A stretch of 64,000 bases of DNA from Apricaphanius iberus (GCA_028564705.1 JAPXFQ010002904.1:868001-932000), one strand, 5' to 3'. Shown: positions 37,106 through 49,013, counted from the stretch's first letter. The notes: a model not told the origin generated them from the sequence alone. Numbers and translations: made by a program.

Positions 37106-37277
37106 CAGTAATTAGTTTAAAAAAATCTGTCCAAGGGAACCCAGTAGATTATATTGCGACAATGACTTGGTGCATTCACTCCTAGATGAGAAAGTAGCGA
37201 CAGTGGACAATCGCTTGATTTATGTTGTTAATTTTGCAGCAATCCCTCAAACCGAGCAGTTTAATAATACAGAGCAT

Positions 37278-37322
37278 ATACACACACACACACACATACA
37301 CACACACACACACACGCACACA
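37278..37322. repeat. (CA)n microsatellite
   Basis: Roughly 22 CA units with TA and CG interruptions. It creates a spurious VCVCV-type frame on the minus strand. Confidence 0.95.
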
Positions 37323-37453
37323 AAGAAACAGAAGGACTGATCCAGAAGTACTTTCTAGGTTAGAGAAAATTAAGAAGTTATTGGCAGCAATATCTGCTTT
37401 AGTGGCATCATCTAGCAGAGAAACACATTGTAATGGATAAGCGGGGGCAAACT

Positions 37454-37509
37454 TACCATTTGGCAAAGGTAGGCAATTGCCTACCATTTGGCAAAGGTAG
37501 GCAATTGCC
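37454..37509. repeat. Perfect 28-bp tandem duplication (2 copies)
   Basis: The unit from taccatttggcaaaggtagg to gcaattgcc is present twice, head to tail, without mismatch (37454-37481, 37482-37509). Each unit ends in the palindrome ggcaattgcc. The lack of divergence suggests a recent duplication. Confidence 0.92.
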
Positions 37510-38224
37510 TTAGGCCCCAAACAAATTGTGAACACTTAATGAGGATGTTTAAGACATGAGGTTAACAGATGCAGACTATGCATGAGACATGTCTCACACA
37601 CTTTCCATGTCGTGGCTCTTTTCCCCCCGCACTTTTTTCAACTATTGCTGTCGATTAATATGTGGTAACATATTGTCTGAGCCGTCTTTAAACGCATATT
37701 AAATTCTAAGGTAGGTATCTGTTGATCACAGACAGGGGTTGCTAAGAAGCTCCTTTAGCAAAAAAGTCAGGGGCAAAAAAGGCAACAAATCTTCCAATTA
37801 CTTTTAATAACAAACCATAAGTTGAATGATGCTGTTATATGGAGGTAATATTAGCTAAATTATAGTTAATATATGCCAATAAGTTGTTTTAAGCTAGCCA
37901 TCGATACTAATGTTACTTATGTTACATTCCTTGCTAGTTAGTACATGCTTGGAATAAACCCAGACCTCTTTCATTTCTGTGCAGAATTTCTGTGCAGAAT
38001 AGTTACATATTTGGAAGAAATATTCTTTTCCCCAATAGAAAGATCAGAGTCAGGGAGGAGGTATAAGACGAGAGGCCAGCAGCAGGGACAATGACACAGG
38101 GACTTTAGAGTTAGGAGAGATTAGAACTGATTGAGAAAAACCAGGGTGGTATCAGGACAGATTTTTCACTGATATTTCAGAATTATTTTCCGTCACACTC
38201 TAAAATATGTTCTTTATTTTATTA

Positions 38225-38445
38225 GATAACTAAAAATTGAAACTCAAAAAAGTGAATATATTGCAAAAGTTTATTTATTTCAGTAATTTAACTTAAAGGG
38301 TGAAAGTAATATGTGATATAGACTAATTACATGCAAAGTGAGATATTCCAAGCCTTTTATGTTATAATTTTAGTGATGGCTTACAATTTATGAAAACCCG
38401 AAATTGAAAATCTAAGAAAATCAGAATATTACATTTAATCAATAG
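38225..38445. repeat. Dispersed vertebrate repeat (tgaaactcaaaaaagtgaa... family)
   Basis: Contains attgaaactcaaaaaagtga, gagatattccaagcctttta, atggcttacaatttatg and aaaatcagaatattac in the order I associate with a widespread fish DNA repeat. Its family name is not asserted. Confidence 0.5.
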
Positions 38446-39239
38446 AACAAGATTTTGCTTCCACCAAGTTCTTTATCTTGCAGAGGATATAACAGATGGC
38501 AGGTTTGGTCCATTTTCTGTTATTCAAAATTCTGTTTTTCATCTGTTGCATTTTGAGTTTCTGCTGCTGCTGTTATCATATTTGGCTGTTATTATACTGT
38601 TTGCCAGGTAAGATAGCCAGTTTAAAGAGGTGTTGTACAAGGGGAAGCATAAGTAATGTTTGCTGACTAAGATGTAAGCATTCCTATTTAAGATTTTGCT
38701 GAATGCCTGATTGTCAGCTAAATCCATGGGGATTGCTTAGTGTTGTGGTTCCAGCAGAACCTGCTCTGGTCCAGACTGCCTGGCACACACTGTTACATAA
38801 ATAAATATTGTTAAATATGGAAAATAGATTCATTAAACTTTTAATATATTTTTTGTAATTCAGATGGAGATTCAGCCATCTGAACTTTGGACATTGGTGC
38901 CATCTAACGACTGGACCAGTGAAGAAGTTACATAAAGGATTTTTTTTATGGATTGAACAAGTTTCAAGCTGCAGAGGGCCTCATGCCTTTGTTTGCGTTA
39001 GGACTCTGAACTGCTAAATCTAACACTGCAGATACGCTCTGAGTCATTTTTAGAGACTATGGGATGAAAGAATGCACATACAACAAAATTGAGCTAATAG
39101 TTTTGAATGGGAGAGATGCAGGGTTAACCACTCAAAGACAGGGCCAAGTGCATCATCTATAGAAGGAGAGTGTCAAGTTGTTGGCAGAAGTAACTCAGCT
39201 TATAGGTTCGTGTTATCAAGTGTAATCATGCTCATGTCA

Positions 39240-39870
39240 CAACAAAACCACAGCAGGACTTATAAATGTAATGTATGAGTTATAAAGAGTAGGAAAGCCT
39301 GAACAGATGAGTTTTAAGTTTTGCTTGAATAAGCGAAAATGAGCTGGTACTGCAAATGTTGAAGAGAAATGAGTTCCAAAGTCGGGGAGCAGAGTGGCTG
39401 AATGTTCTCTCTCCCGTTGTTGTGAGGGTAGCAGAGGTGGAGGCAGGCAGACTATTGCTATTAATATGTGATGTGAAGGAAAGTTTACTCTCAAGGATGA
39501 CACCCAGACTCTTTATATGAAGGGAAGGAGAGATGGAGGAACTGCAAATATAAACTGAAAAACTTGGAGCTTTAGATAAAGCGAATTTTGTGCCAACACG
39601 TAGCATATTTGTTTTTCCATCATTAAATTTAAGAAAATTGCATGTGAACCAGCATTTAATTTCAAGAAGGCAGTTAGTGAGGTTTGAGAGAGTGAGGGCA
39701 AGGGTGGGCAGAGAGGAATAATATAGACCTGGGTGTTATGTGCATTCCAATTAAAATAAATCCTATATTTGCAAAAGATGTAACCAAGGGGGAGAAGACA
39801 AATCATAAAGAGCATCGGTCACAGAACAAAACCTTGAGGCACACCAGAAGTTACATCAAGTGAATAAGAA
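39240..39870 (-). mobile_element. L2-type LINE reverse-transcriptase remnant with decayed active site
   Basis: On the minus strand the order of blocks is that of an L2/CR1-like RT: SGVPQGFVL (QG motif), then MLFMICLLPLG, then NAHNTQVYI where YADDTQLYI is expected (catalytic Asp pair lost). Next come LTNCLLEIKCWFTCNFLKFN, SLGVILESKLSFTSHIN and SAPRLWNSF...LKTHLFRLSYSL at the C-terminus. A frameshift lies near 39640-39700, and a large part (roughly 90 residues by comparison with the usual layout) is missing between SHIN and the TTTGERTFSHSAP block. The open frames of 100 and 108 codons are these remnants. A dead insertion. Confidence 0.85.
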
Positions 39871-40539
39871 ATTAAAGATTTTAAAAGTTGTGTATGGAAC
39901 ATTTTCATAAAAAGCTACAGTACATAAAAAAATACATCCAGGGGGTTTTAGAAGGATGCAGAATGAAAGTACATTTCCTTAAAAAAATAGATATGAAGTA
40001 AAATATAATAAAATGTACACTTAAAACGGGCAGGACAATGACGTTATCTTTACATATACCAGCCCGTTGAGGCCGCGGTTTGCGGGTTTGACAGATATGG
40101 TCTCTATGATCCAATTAAATGTTTGCCACAGCACAGCTGGTACTGGGAAGAATGGTGGAGTCAGCAAGTCAAGCAGCTGCTTCAGAGACCCGAAGATATC
40201 TGTCTCAGGAGAGGAGTGATGAAGAACAGAAGGTAGAGCAGTTTTAGGTGAAGCCTACACTAGATGGACCCACATAAAACATTTTCACTGCATCAAACAC
40301 ACACGGAAACAACGACTTTTCTCCTGGATTGGTAACCTAACTTGCTAACTAGCTCACTTGCTGACTTTTGTAACGTTAGCTGTCAGTAAAACCCCCTCCA
40401 CATTCCTCACTAGATACTGTTAAGGCTGGTCACTGGGTGTATCAGCAGTGAACCAGGCAACAGCTGAAATGATATTATTATTGTAAGGCAAGGCAAGGCA
40501 ATTTTAAGAGCAAGACGCTTTTCCCTATAATGAGTATGC

Positions 40540-40960
40540 AATATGGGCGTTTCTTTCAGAAGATGCAAAATATCCGGATTACATGCAAATAAGTAGATGT
40601 TCCACACGCAGTGTAATTGACTAAACATAAAAATGTTTGTGACAGCTATTTTAGCATCTATTTTTACTGCTTCTAAAAAGGCATGTCTTTACTTAGGGCC
40701 ACCATATTAAGCAGAAGTTTATTACTGACAAACGAAAAATGAGTAATTAACTCTCCAATGCCCATAAAACTGACAGATATGTTGATATTTCCCAAAGACG
40801 CATCACAACTCACTGCCCTCTCAGCATGTCAGAACCTGCTGGAGACACACTCAGTGTAGTGAGTTGCAATCCTCATGGATCCTTATTAGTTTCCATCAGA
40901 GTGGTTAATCTTCTCGGTTTCCAGTTAATGAAATGTAGTAATCTTGTATAGTATCACAAT
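40540..40960 (-). mobile_element. Repeat family A, copy 3 (reverse orientation)
   Basis: Its reverse complement matches about 13740-14180 of copy 1 in order: gtggaacatctact, then atattttgcatctt..cagaaacg, and the atgaaatgtagtaatctt edge. It therefore represents the half of the element not well preserved in copy 2. Confidence 0.6.
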
Positions 40961-41040
40961 GACAATCAAGATTACACATTTTCAAGGTAACCTTTTTTGT
41001 ACTGCAACTTGACATGTAAAAGAGGCCATGAAAAAGTTTG

Positions 41041-41207
41041 TGCTGGTGCCTATATCCAGTGGTTAACGTGGGTACACCCTAGACAGGTCTCCAATCCATA
41101 ACAGCCATGTTTTTGGACTGTGGGTAGAACCCAGAGTACCTGGAGGGAACCCACGCATGCACAGGAACTTCTTGCTGCAAGGCAACAGTGCCAGCCAGTG
41201 CGCAGAA
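41041..41207 (-). mobile_element. Internally deleted tRNA-derived SINE
   Basis: Shares gggtacaccct, catgtttttggactgtggg, gaacccacgcatgcacagg and cttcttgctgcaaggcaaca with the SINE at 24060-24435. The stretch between the gcatgcac and cttcttgctg blocks is deleted, which removes the B box, and the head ends at gccagtgcgc. Confidence 0.75.
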
Positions 41208-41562
41208 TGTAAAATCTCTGGTATAAATGTTACTGGCACTGTCCAAATGAATATACAAATCTCACAGGAATCTTATATTGGGGATTATGATGACAGATGA
41301 ACCAGAAATGTGGAAAAACTGTTGAAGAAATCCTTGTTATTTTTTTTGTTGGATGATACACCACGGAAACAAGTGTGTGAAAATCATCAGATAAATGTAA
41401 AACCATTGATTCAAATGAAAATTATACAGGGATAGAGACCGGCGAGACTTTCCTTTTCTCAAAATAGATCGTTACGAGATCACATTAAAAGAGTCCTGGT
41501 CAACCTGTGGTTGACAACTGTTGAGTCCGGCCCTGAATATATGAAACGATATCAAATAGTCC

Positions 41563-41570
41563 TATAATAA
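41563..41570 (+). promoter_or_regulatory. TATA-like box of a candidate host promoter
   Basis: TATAATAA lies about 25-35 bp before a sharp rise in CpG (gcgcgcgctccc at about 41586). This is weak evidence for a start site near 41595, because TATA-like strings are common in AT-rich DNA. Confidence 0.2.
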
Positions 41571-41589
41571 GCCAGCATTACCATTGCGC

Positions 41590-42067
41590 GCGCTCCCTGC
41601 TGTCATCAGAGCGGAACGTTGCGCTCAAAAGGAAAATTCCCCCGGCTGGAAAACAGTGCAGCACCCCGGTCAAGTGAGAGCCGCTCTGTCACTCTCTTTA
41701 TCTCTCTCTTTAGAGGGCTGTATTCTGATAAGTCCCTCCACGTCCGTTGGCTGAAACATCTCTCAATCAGCTTCACTGCAGTCTTCCTCCAACCTAACTG
41801 GACAGTGGAATATTGGAGTAGCCCAGGAGAATTTAAAATCAGCAATCAGGAAGCGATCCCTCTCTCTCATTCGGTTTTCCAAGCTGTCCGCAAAGCAAAG
41901 AAACTTTACGATCGCTCTCTCTCTGGTACGACTTGAAGCCGAGCTTTAAGGGGAGAAACTGTGTGCTTTGGTCACTAAGTACCTGTTAAAACCCATTCAT
42001 TTGCTAGCAAAACCTCAATGGAGCTGGTTGGCCACCAGTCGATTTCTCTTTCTCTTCCCTCATCCAA
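41590..42067 (+). other. Candidate host-gene exon (first/untranslated or internal), gene unknown
   Basis: This block is richer in CpG and GC than its surroundings and contains no recognised repeat. It ends in a good 5' splice site, CAA|GTGAGT, with the GT at 42068. A pyrimidine tract followed by AG (tctctctctttag, ending about 41713) could alternatively make 41714-42067 an internal exon. A 105-codon frame spans 41619-41936, but its protein shows no domain I recognise, so the exon may be untranslated. The TATA-like box at 41563 would fit a first exon. Without transcripts or conservation this remains a hypothesis. It is the best place in the window to look for a real gene. Confidence 0.35.
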
Positions 42068-42463
42068 GTGAGTGTATTAACCTTTTTCCTTTTTTTTCTC
42101 ACGTTTTTCCGTCGTACCCGAAAAGGACTCATCCCTTTTCCCTCTGCAATCCATCACGGACTCCAAAGAAAGATCATTCCAATTGTGTTTTTATTTAACC
42201 CTCGTTGGAGCAAATCTAGAATATTTCTGTGTATGCATGCTTCTTTGAAAGTTTATTTAATTAGTGTTGAAGTTACTGTGTTTACCTTATTAGTAAGCAA
42301 GCAGCGTTTATTTGTGTGTGATTTTGCTTTTATCTCTGTGTTAAGCCACGGATCGGAGAGTTTCCGAGAGGTGGGCATAGCCGAACGTAGTCTTTGTTAA
42401 CCCATTTGTTTCAATCTGTAGCCCTTTCAATTCATAATTCTTTGTTAGCCAAAAGCTAAGTTA

Positions 42464-43071
42464 GGGCCTTTTCACATGTGTGGCTGTGCCAGAAAACGGC
42501 CAGAGAAAATGCTAATTTTTTAATGATCACATGGCACGGATTTCGGACCGTACTGGAATCCAGTGTTATACAGGAGGTACTACACCCAAACAGCAGGTGG
42601 CGTTATACGTATAATTCTGTATCTCTATCCAACAACCAAGGGAGGGAGAAGTACCAATGTCATAAAACGAGCAACAGCCTAGAATGTAAACAAATTGTTC
42701 TACTGGTCAACTGCTACCTGAAGCCATCTACAGGGTGAGTGTTGTAGTAAACCCGCCATTTTGTAACCTGGTGTGCTGCTGTTGGATGCTTGAATCGCGT
42801 TGTTTTGCTCTTTTTATGGTTGCGAGGTGATTCTGTAATTTTAGCCGGCAGTATCTTCATTTCCGCGTGGAGTGCGTCTATTGTCTTGGAGTACGGCTTG
42901 TGTTCACATCATCTGTATCCACTCGTACCTGGACTCCGATACTACCTCCAAGGCAGTTCTCTGTGGCTGTATCCTGGCACGGTCCAGGCTGTGTTCACAT
43001 GGTACAAAATAAGTGGATTTTGACCAAATACGGTACCCGAGTACGGACTTAGGTACCATGTGAAAATGCCC
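42464..43071. mobile_element. TIR element (GGGCCTTTTCACATG-type)
   Basis: Left TTAGGGCCTTTTCACATG and right (reversed) TAAGGGCATTTTCACATG form imperfect inverted ends around 608 bp. Subterminal inverted words cggaccgtac (left) and gtacggac (right) support the pairing. Target duplications are not clear and no transposase is encoded. The frames of 60-86 codons within are by-products. Confidence 0.6.
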
Positions 43072-45064
43072 TTAGTGATAAGAACCATGCGGTCTCTTGG
43101 TTTCAAAGAGACTCCATGATAAATTACCCCAATAAATACCACCCCCACTGTTCAGCATTGGCAAAGCCAAATGTAGCCAAAGCCAGTGAAGCTCAACTGA
43201 CGCAAATACAAACAGGCTCTCATGCTTACCACCCACAATCACTCAAACACATTTTATTACAATATCAACTGAATCTAAGTGCTGTCTTATTGTCCAAAAT
43301 CATTCACACCTGATTTAGTTTTAAATTATTTTGCATATCATCGAACCATTAATAACTTACACTTAACTCAACCGTTCCTTCGCTGAGAAGGAAACCGAGG
43401 CTAAATAAAAAAAAACATCCTTTATGTTAAAAGCACATCAAGAGCTGAAGAACAGAAATGATGAGGCAGCAAACTAATATACCTATAATAGGTGGTGGTT
43501 TTGACTAAATATGACATAACACAGGGTATTAAACAAGCTCTTTGCAACAGGCTTTAAAACACATCAATAATGAATGATATAAATAGCCAGAGGAATGTTT
43601 TTTGAATTAACTATTAACGGAATATTATCTACTAGAATAGATCTCATGCAGACATCCATTCATAAAAGCATAATTACTGACCGAATCTTTGCCAAAAAAA
43701 TGTTATACAAATTACATGCTATAGTTCCATTGACACATCTTCTACCTACACACAACTACACATATTGCTTAATACATATCACATGCAATAAAATCCTTAT
43801 TCTGTTGTTTTTGAGCAACAATCTCCTTGGAAGCCTTTGGTTTGTGACACCTATCTTAATGGTATTTCGCCATGTAGTCTACCATTCATTTAAACACTGT
43901 TGACCCAACACACTCCTCCCTCTTACCAGCAGTAAGTGATGTTGTGTCTAGACAAACTAGAAAAACAAACATCCCAAGTATTTTTAAGCTTTCACTCAGC
44001 CTCTGAGTACCTCATCTGAGATCTAACAAAGCACCTGAACATTGCCCAAGAGCAATGAATGCAATTTCCTTCAATCCAAAGGATCAGTAGGATCCACTAC
44101 CTATATCCAGTGTGGCTTAGACACCCCAACACAGCTCCAGAGATTCCATGCCTCTACCCCCTACAAGTCTGAATTGTTACTTAGTAATCCATTAAAAGCA
44201 GCAGAGTCTGACATTTTCTCCAAAATATGACTGATAGGAATATTGCTTGGACTACAAGAGTCAAATCTTTTTCGAGAAACTCTTGGCTCTGACTGCATTT
44301 GTTGATTCATTGCAGTTATGAGTCTTCAGAAGACACTATACTAAACAGGCAATACATAGTCTGCAGCAATTGAAAGTGACATAATCACTTACTCAGAGGA
44401 GATGGATTTTTAAGAATGAAAAGTCACTGCTCTTTCTCCTGCAAGGTCCACTATAGATTATTGCATCCTGTTAGTACAGGCTTCTGAGCCAAATACCTTG
44501 GTGAGGAGGTTTATTAAACCTTTGCTGGAATCCTCTGCCAGAATGACATGTAAGTGTTTCGTTTACATGGGATTTGATTCGATAAAATGTTTTATGAAGC
44601 ACAATGCACTGTAAAAAAGTGTATTTAAGTATAACACTGAGTGCTACCTGTAATAGGCAACACTATAATTTTTTATTAAATTTATTCTAACAATCTTTGT
44701 GTAAATTTAACATTTTGTTTCTGTTTTATTATAGCAAATAAAGCAATTGTGTTTGTTAAAAGTTTGGTCTGAATATTAGAGTACCTGCCAAAGTTGTATT
44801 GGGTTTGGTACATAACTTCATATAGCTTTCTTAGTAAGGACTGTCCTTCTTCCTTCTCTCTTCCATAAACGGGCATAAGGGCATCAGAATAAAGGGAGAT
44901 TTTCATACAAATGGACACCACACTCAGAAAGTTTTCTCTTTATAAAGACTTTATGCAACCATTTTCCTTTAAAATCAATTTTTGTTTAACATTTTGTTAA
45001 TTTATTTCTTAAAATCCTAACAAGATACATTGAAGTTGAAGGTTGTAATATTAAATAGGTGTGA
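43072..45064. other. Unannotated; no gene seen
   Basis: No recognisable domain in the open frames, including one of 102 codons at 43595-43903. Confidence 0.35.
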
Positions 45065-45150
45065 ACATTAGGCTTAAGGCAAGGGACATTTATTTGTATA
45101 ACACTATTTCAGCAACAGGGCTATTATTAAATTGATTGAAGGAGATCAAA
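45065..45150 (+). repeat. Fragment of the ggcaagggacatttatttgt repeat
   Basis: Resembles the teleost-wide GGCAAGGCAAGTTTATTTGTATAGCAC..TTTCAGCAACA repeat start. A ggcaaggcaaggcaa word also occurs at 40481-40500. Confidence 0.45.
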
Positions 45151-45989
45151 GCATGACAAATTTTACAGAAAACATACGTAAGGCCAATGATTCAAAGCAT
45201 AATCACATTAAACAAGCTGGAAATTAAACAGTGTTTAGCTGTTTGAACACTGTGACCAAATCTCTGAGAATGTTTCTGGAATTTCCAAGAGGTGCTTCTT
45301 CTATTTGTAGTTGTCACAGTTCTTCATGTCCACTGAGGCTTTTGGTTTCAAAAACTTCTCTTAATCAACTGCTGAAAAGGAAATATTACTTCAGTCATGT
45401 GACATTTTTTTATGGGTTTTGCATTTTTAACCATTCCTAAGATTTAGGCTCCGCATAGGGTTTTCTTGATCTTCCTTATTTTTTCCCCTTTGGGGAGGGG
45501 GGTGTTTGTACATTTCCTCCCATCAAGTCCCTTTAGACTCCTGCCACCTCAAAGCTGTTTTGAAACAGTTCACACACATTTTTCTAATCGGTATTCACCC
45601 TCCTCTGTATGTATACCTCCAAGTTTATTTTATCTCTAGCGGGTACTACTACTACTTTTCTTCTGTTTTAACTCCTTGTCACTTGTCCTTCTTTCTCCCA
45701 TAATGTTGTTTTTCACAATACATGTAAGTGCACTATTGTTATTAAAAATCAATCTAGAAATTACTCTTCTGCCTGCATGTTGAACCTTTCCTATCTAGAC
45801 AATTAGACAGAGGTATTTTAAGGGCAAACAGGACAGTCAACTTAAGATGGTTCTTTCTTACGTCCGTCGCTAATTAATAGACATTGTTCTTCTTCTTGTC
45901 TTTCGGCTTTCCCTTCATGCAATACCATCTGGCAGTTAAAAGGGGTGTTTAGATTTGTAAATGGGAACACCCCCCTTATAAAACAGAAA
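45151..45989. other. Unannotated; no gene seen
   Basis: No recognisable gene or repeat. Confidence 0.3.
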
Positions 45990-46880
45990 CACCTCCTTCA
46001 AATCAAATCAAACGTTATTTATTAAGCGCTTTTCAAACTGCATAGCTTCTCAAAGTGCTTTACAGATTAAAACGACCCCAACAAACCCCACCCTTCCCAA
46101 ACCCAAAATAAAAACATAATCACAACTATACCCCCCCAACACCATCACGCCCCTATCCCAACCCATCTGCCATGTACACACACACATAAAAGCAAAAATA
46201 AAAGCAACAAGGGGCTGAGTACAGGAAACGCCATCATGGGAGCCATCTGCATCAGCAACAGCAGATCAACTGCAGCAGCAAAGGCACTGACCCAGGGTGC
46301 ACTGAGGAGGGAGGGCTGGTACCCCCACCTCCACCCAAGCAATACCTGGGGAGCTCCCAGGTAGCCATAGCCAACCACCGCTCCTGATGTAGAGGGCTCC
46401 CATAGAGCAAACTCTGGAAGGATGATAAAAATAAAAGGTTAAAATATTAAAATAAACAGTAGAAAATGAGATTAAGTAGGAAAATACCAATAGAAATTTT
46501 AAGACTGATAGCATTTTAAATTATAAAGTGTAAAAAAATTATAAGATATGATGAAAGAAAAATGCAAAGCAGATAATTAATAAATAACCAGTTAAAAGCT
46601 AAACAAAAAATTCAATACATGCAGAGTGATTAAAACAGATCTTAATAACTAATAATCAGTTAAAAGCTATGCTAAAAAGGTGAGTCTTGAGCTTGCTCTT
46701 ATAAACATTAACATTCTCTGCAGCCCTGAGGTCCTCTGGCAGCCTGTTCCAGAGGTGAGGGCCATAATACTGGAAGGACGCTTCACCATGAGTGTGGGTC
46801 CTGATTTGAGATGTTCTATGTATATGTGATGATTTATTGTGATTTGTTTTTTTTCTCCATTTCCTTTCTGCCACCCTGCA
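45990..46880 (-). mobile_element. L2-type LINE 3' end (C-terminal ORF2 plus 3' UTR)
   Basis: Minus-strand frame 46874-46656 ends GPHLWNRLPEDLRAAENVNV then YKSKLKTHLFSIAFN, the canonical LWNxLPxxLR...FKxxLKTHLF C-terminus of L2/CR1-like RT. The stop is followed by about 650 bp of probable 3' UTR. The 3' terminus carries the cttt(g)taaagcgctt-type block and a short aaatc repeat at about 46000-46012, consistent with L2-clade elements ending in short tandem repeats. The copy is 5' truncated. Confidence 0.75.
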
Positions 46881-46929
46881 GCTCCTCTTTAATTTTTTAA
46901 GGTGTTTGTTTCTCCATGGTGTTGTACGT

Positions 46930-47770
46930 TTTGAATGAGTGTTTACAACTTAAAATGGAGCCAGCAGGTCGAGAGCAGATTAAAACCTACAGTTAAAGAG
47001 TAACTGAACTCCATGAAAAAGCATCATCCCTACCCCAGGCAACATTTGAAAAACTCCACCAAAGTGGGCAGGACCAGGAGACATGGAGGGGTATGGCAAA
47101 GTATGGAGGATGAGCACGAGGGGGGACGGGTGTGGTCTGGAAGAAAGTCATGGCTGAACTATGGCAAGCAGCGGCTGAGCTCCGTAAAGCCTTTATTTAA
47201 CTGCGATAAAGGGAGAAATGAGGTCTCTTCTCCGCCAAGCTAAAGAGAGGCTCTATGGAGTGCAGTGGCCAAACAACGTATCAGCTCGAGCTGTTCGCTC
47301 AGGGCGCTGAGTCAGTGCCGCCTGAAGCCTGCAGGTCTGTTGATCTATCCACCGCCGCTCCACTGGGTCTTAAGATACCCAATCTCCCACTGGAGCAGGC
47401 CGAGCTCTGCTGGAGGCCATGCCAAGCGCCTAATGTGGTCAGCTTCACCTGTAGACGTGCCAGCACATGCTGGGCTTGACAGAGATGGTGCCCCGCTCCT
47501 GACCCTGCAGAGTCAGGAGAAGGAGGGAGAGGAGGAGGCCAGCGGACTGCTACGGAGCGATCCTGGATAGGTTTCTCCCAGAAGTTGTGTATTTCCAGCT
47601 TGACGCACGTCAAAATTGCGTATTTTGAAGTGTGTCCGATTTGCTTTGGACCCATGTCAAGGTGGGAAAGTCCAACTAGGGGCGTGCAGTGCGGTTCTGA
47701 CGCTTTGGTCTGAACGCGCAATTACTCTTTATATTTTTTCAGGCCCCCGTTGAAAGTCGCGCCAAAAATA
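46930..47770. other. GC-rich block of unknown nature
   Basis: Noticeably GC- and CpG-richer than its surroundings, with the longest open frame in the window (140 codons, minus strand, 47721-47299) and overlapping plus-strand frames of 74-101 codons. No protein motif, terminal repeat or SINE/LINE landmark is recognised. It lies upstream of the L2-type LINE on that element's strand, so it might be 5' LINE sequence. It could also be a CpG island or an unclassified transposon. No function is asserted. Confidence 0.3.
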
Positions 47771-48438
47771 TTTAAAATAAGCACTGTCAATACCAGGACA
47801 CATGTTTCTGGTTTAAAAGAGCAGCAGTTTTAAATTGCTCAAAATCATTACAAAAAGTACTCAAATAAAAAGAAACAGGTCCTAATTAAATGCACTAACT
47901 ATAAATGAACTAACTTCACATCACAGTAATATTAGCAACAAGACCAATAACAGTGGCCAATTCACTACATAAAAACAAAACAAGAATAAATTTCAAACAA
48001 GGTTCAGGGAAATTGAAAAGAGGTGGTCTATTCAACCAAGCCAAAGAGCCACGCTGTAGTTATTAAAGCTACTAAGAATCACAACTATCTGAAAAAGTCT
48101 CAAGGCTGAAAAGTTTTAGGGCCCCTGATGAGAGGTCTACATCCTTTTTTTCATCTTCAAGGTTAGGTCTGTTTAGAAACTTTACTTATTACAAGACAGA
48201 CATTTAAGTACAATATGTGTCCAATTTAAAAACCCGATCTTTGCTGTTCTTCATCTATTGATTAAACATAGTTTCTTCAGTTTGGTTAAGAAGAAAATAA
48301 CCCGTGCCTGATGGAAAGAATAAAAATGTACGCATACATTCCCACAGGGACTCAAACACCAAATGAAGCCTTCTCCTTCTTAATCATTTCTACTCATTTG
48401 TATGCATGCAACGATTCAAGCTCTTGATTTAGAGAAGC
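47771..48438. other. Unannotated; no gene seen
   Basis: No recognisable gene or repeat. Confidence 0.3.
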
Positions 48439-48500
48439 TGTGTGCGTGTGTGTGTGAGTGTGAGTGCGTGTGTGTATGCGTGTGTCTGCGTGAGCTTGTG
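48439..48500. repeat. (TG)n microsatellite, interrupted
   Basis: Imperfect TG run with CG, AG and AT interruptions. Confidence 0.9.
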
Positions 48501-48604
48501 TCACTTCAAGTGCTGGGGTTCCCTCCAGGCATAAAACAAATCTAGACTTTTGTTTGCAATTCAGAGGGCAAAACCTCTCCTGCTATGGGTACTTTATTTA
48601 AAAG

Positions 48605-48946
48605 TTGGGAGAAACAACTAAGATATTTTCACAGTCCCGCAAAAAATGGATTTCAAATGTTGCCTGCAGTGGATCATATCGGGATGGCTCTGATATCTTC
48701 CATAGAAGAGTTATTCAAGCTTACAATAAAGGATACATTATTGTATTTTCATCAAAGGGTTCTAACCCTAGCGCTAGAACAAAATACATTTCTAAGATTT
48801 TTTCAGTGTCAGTTAAAGCACAATTGATATACTCTGAAGTAGAGTCAGATTTGACCAATAAAATTCAGAAATTCACATCAAAGTCTTTGAAGGTTCTACT
48901 GTACATAAAGTTATTGACTGCAATTATCGCTTCAATAAGAAGGTAA
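48605..48946 (+). other. Unidentified 113-codon open frame
   Basis: An uninterrupted frame rich in Lys, Ser and Ile. It ends at TAA within AAGAAGGTAATTC, where AAG|GTAATT could also be a splice donor. It contains KKWISNVACSGSYRDG and RRVIQAYNKGYIIVF, which read like plausible protein but match no family I can name. Length alone is not remarkable. It may be an exon, a retroelement fragment or chance. Confidence 0.15.
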
Positions 48947-49013
48947 TTCTGCTTACCACCGCACACTGGTTTTGTTGAATTAAGTGACCTAACATTCAGT
49001 GGATACCTCACCT

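Noticed and set aside
37454..37509. CRISPR-like array
   Set aside because: Only two head-to-tail repeats with no spacer between them, in a vertebrate-like genome.
37182..37535. 117-codon frame with a VCVCVYVCVC-like run
   Set aside because: Produced by the CA microsatellite and the 28-bp duplication, not a membrane protein.
39280..39606. 108-codon minus-strand frame as a new small protein
   Set aside because: Its APRLWNSF...LKTHLFRLSY ending is the conserved C-terminus of L2-type LINE reverse transcriptases.
41619..41936. 105-codon ORF as a confirmed coding exon
   Set aside because: The DNA block looks exon-like, but the peptide has no recognisable domain, so only the exon candidate is reported.
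47299..47721. 140-codon minus-strand frame as a gene
   Set aside because: It is favoured by GC richness, overlaps other open frames on both strands, and shows no motif or codon pattern I could defend.
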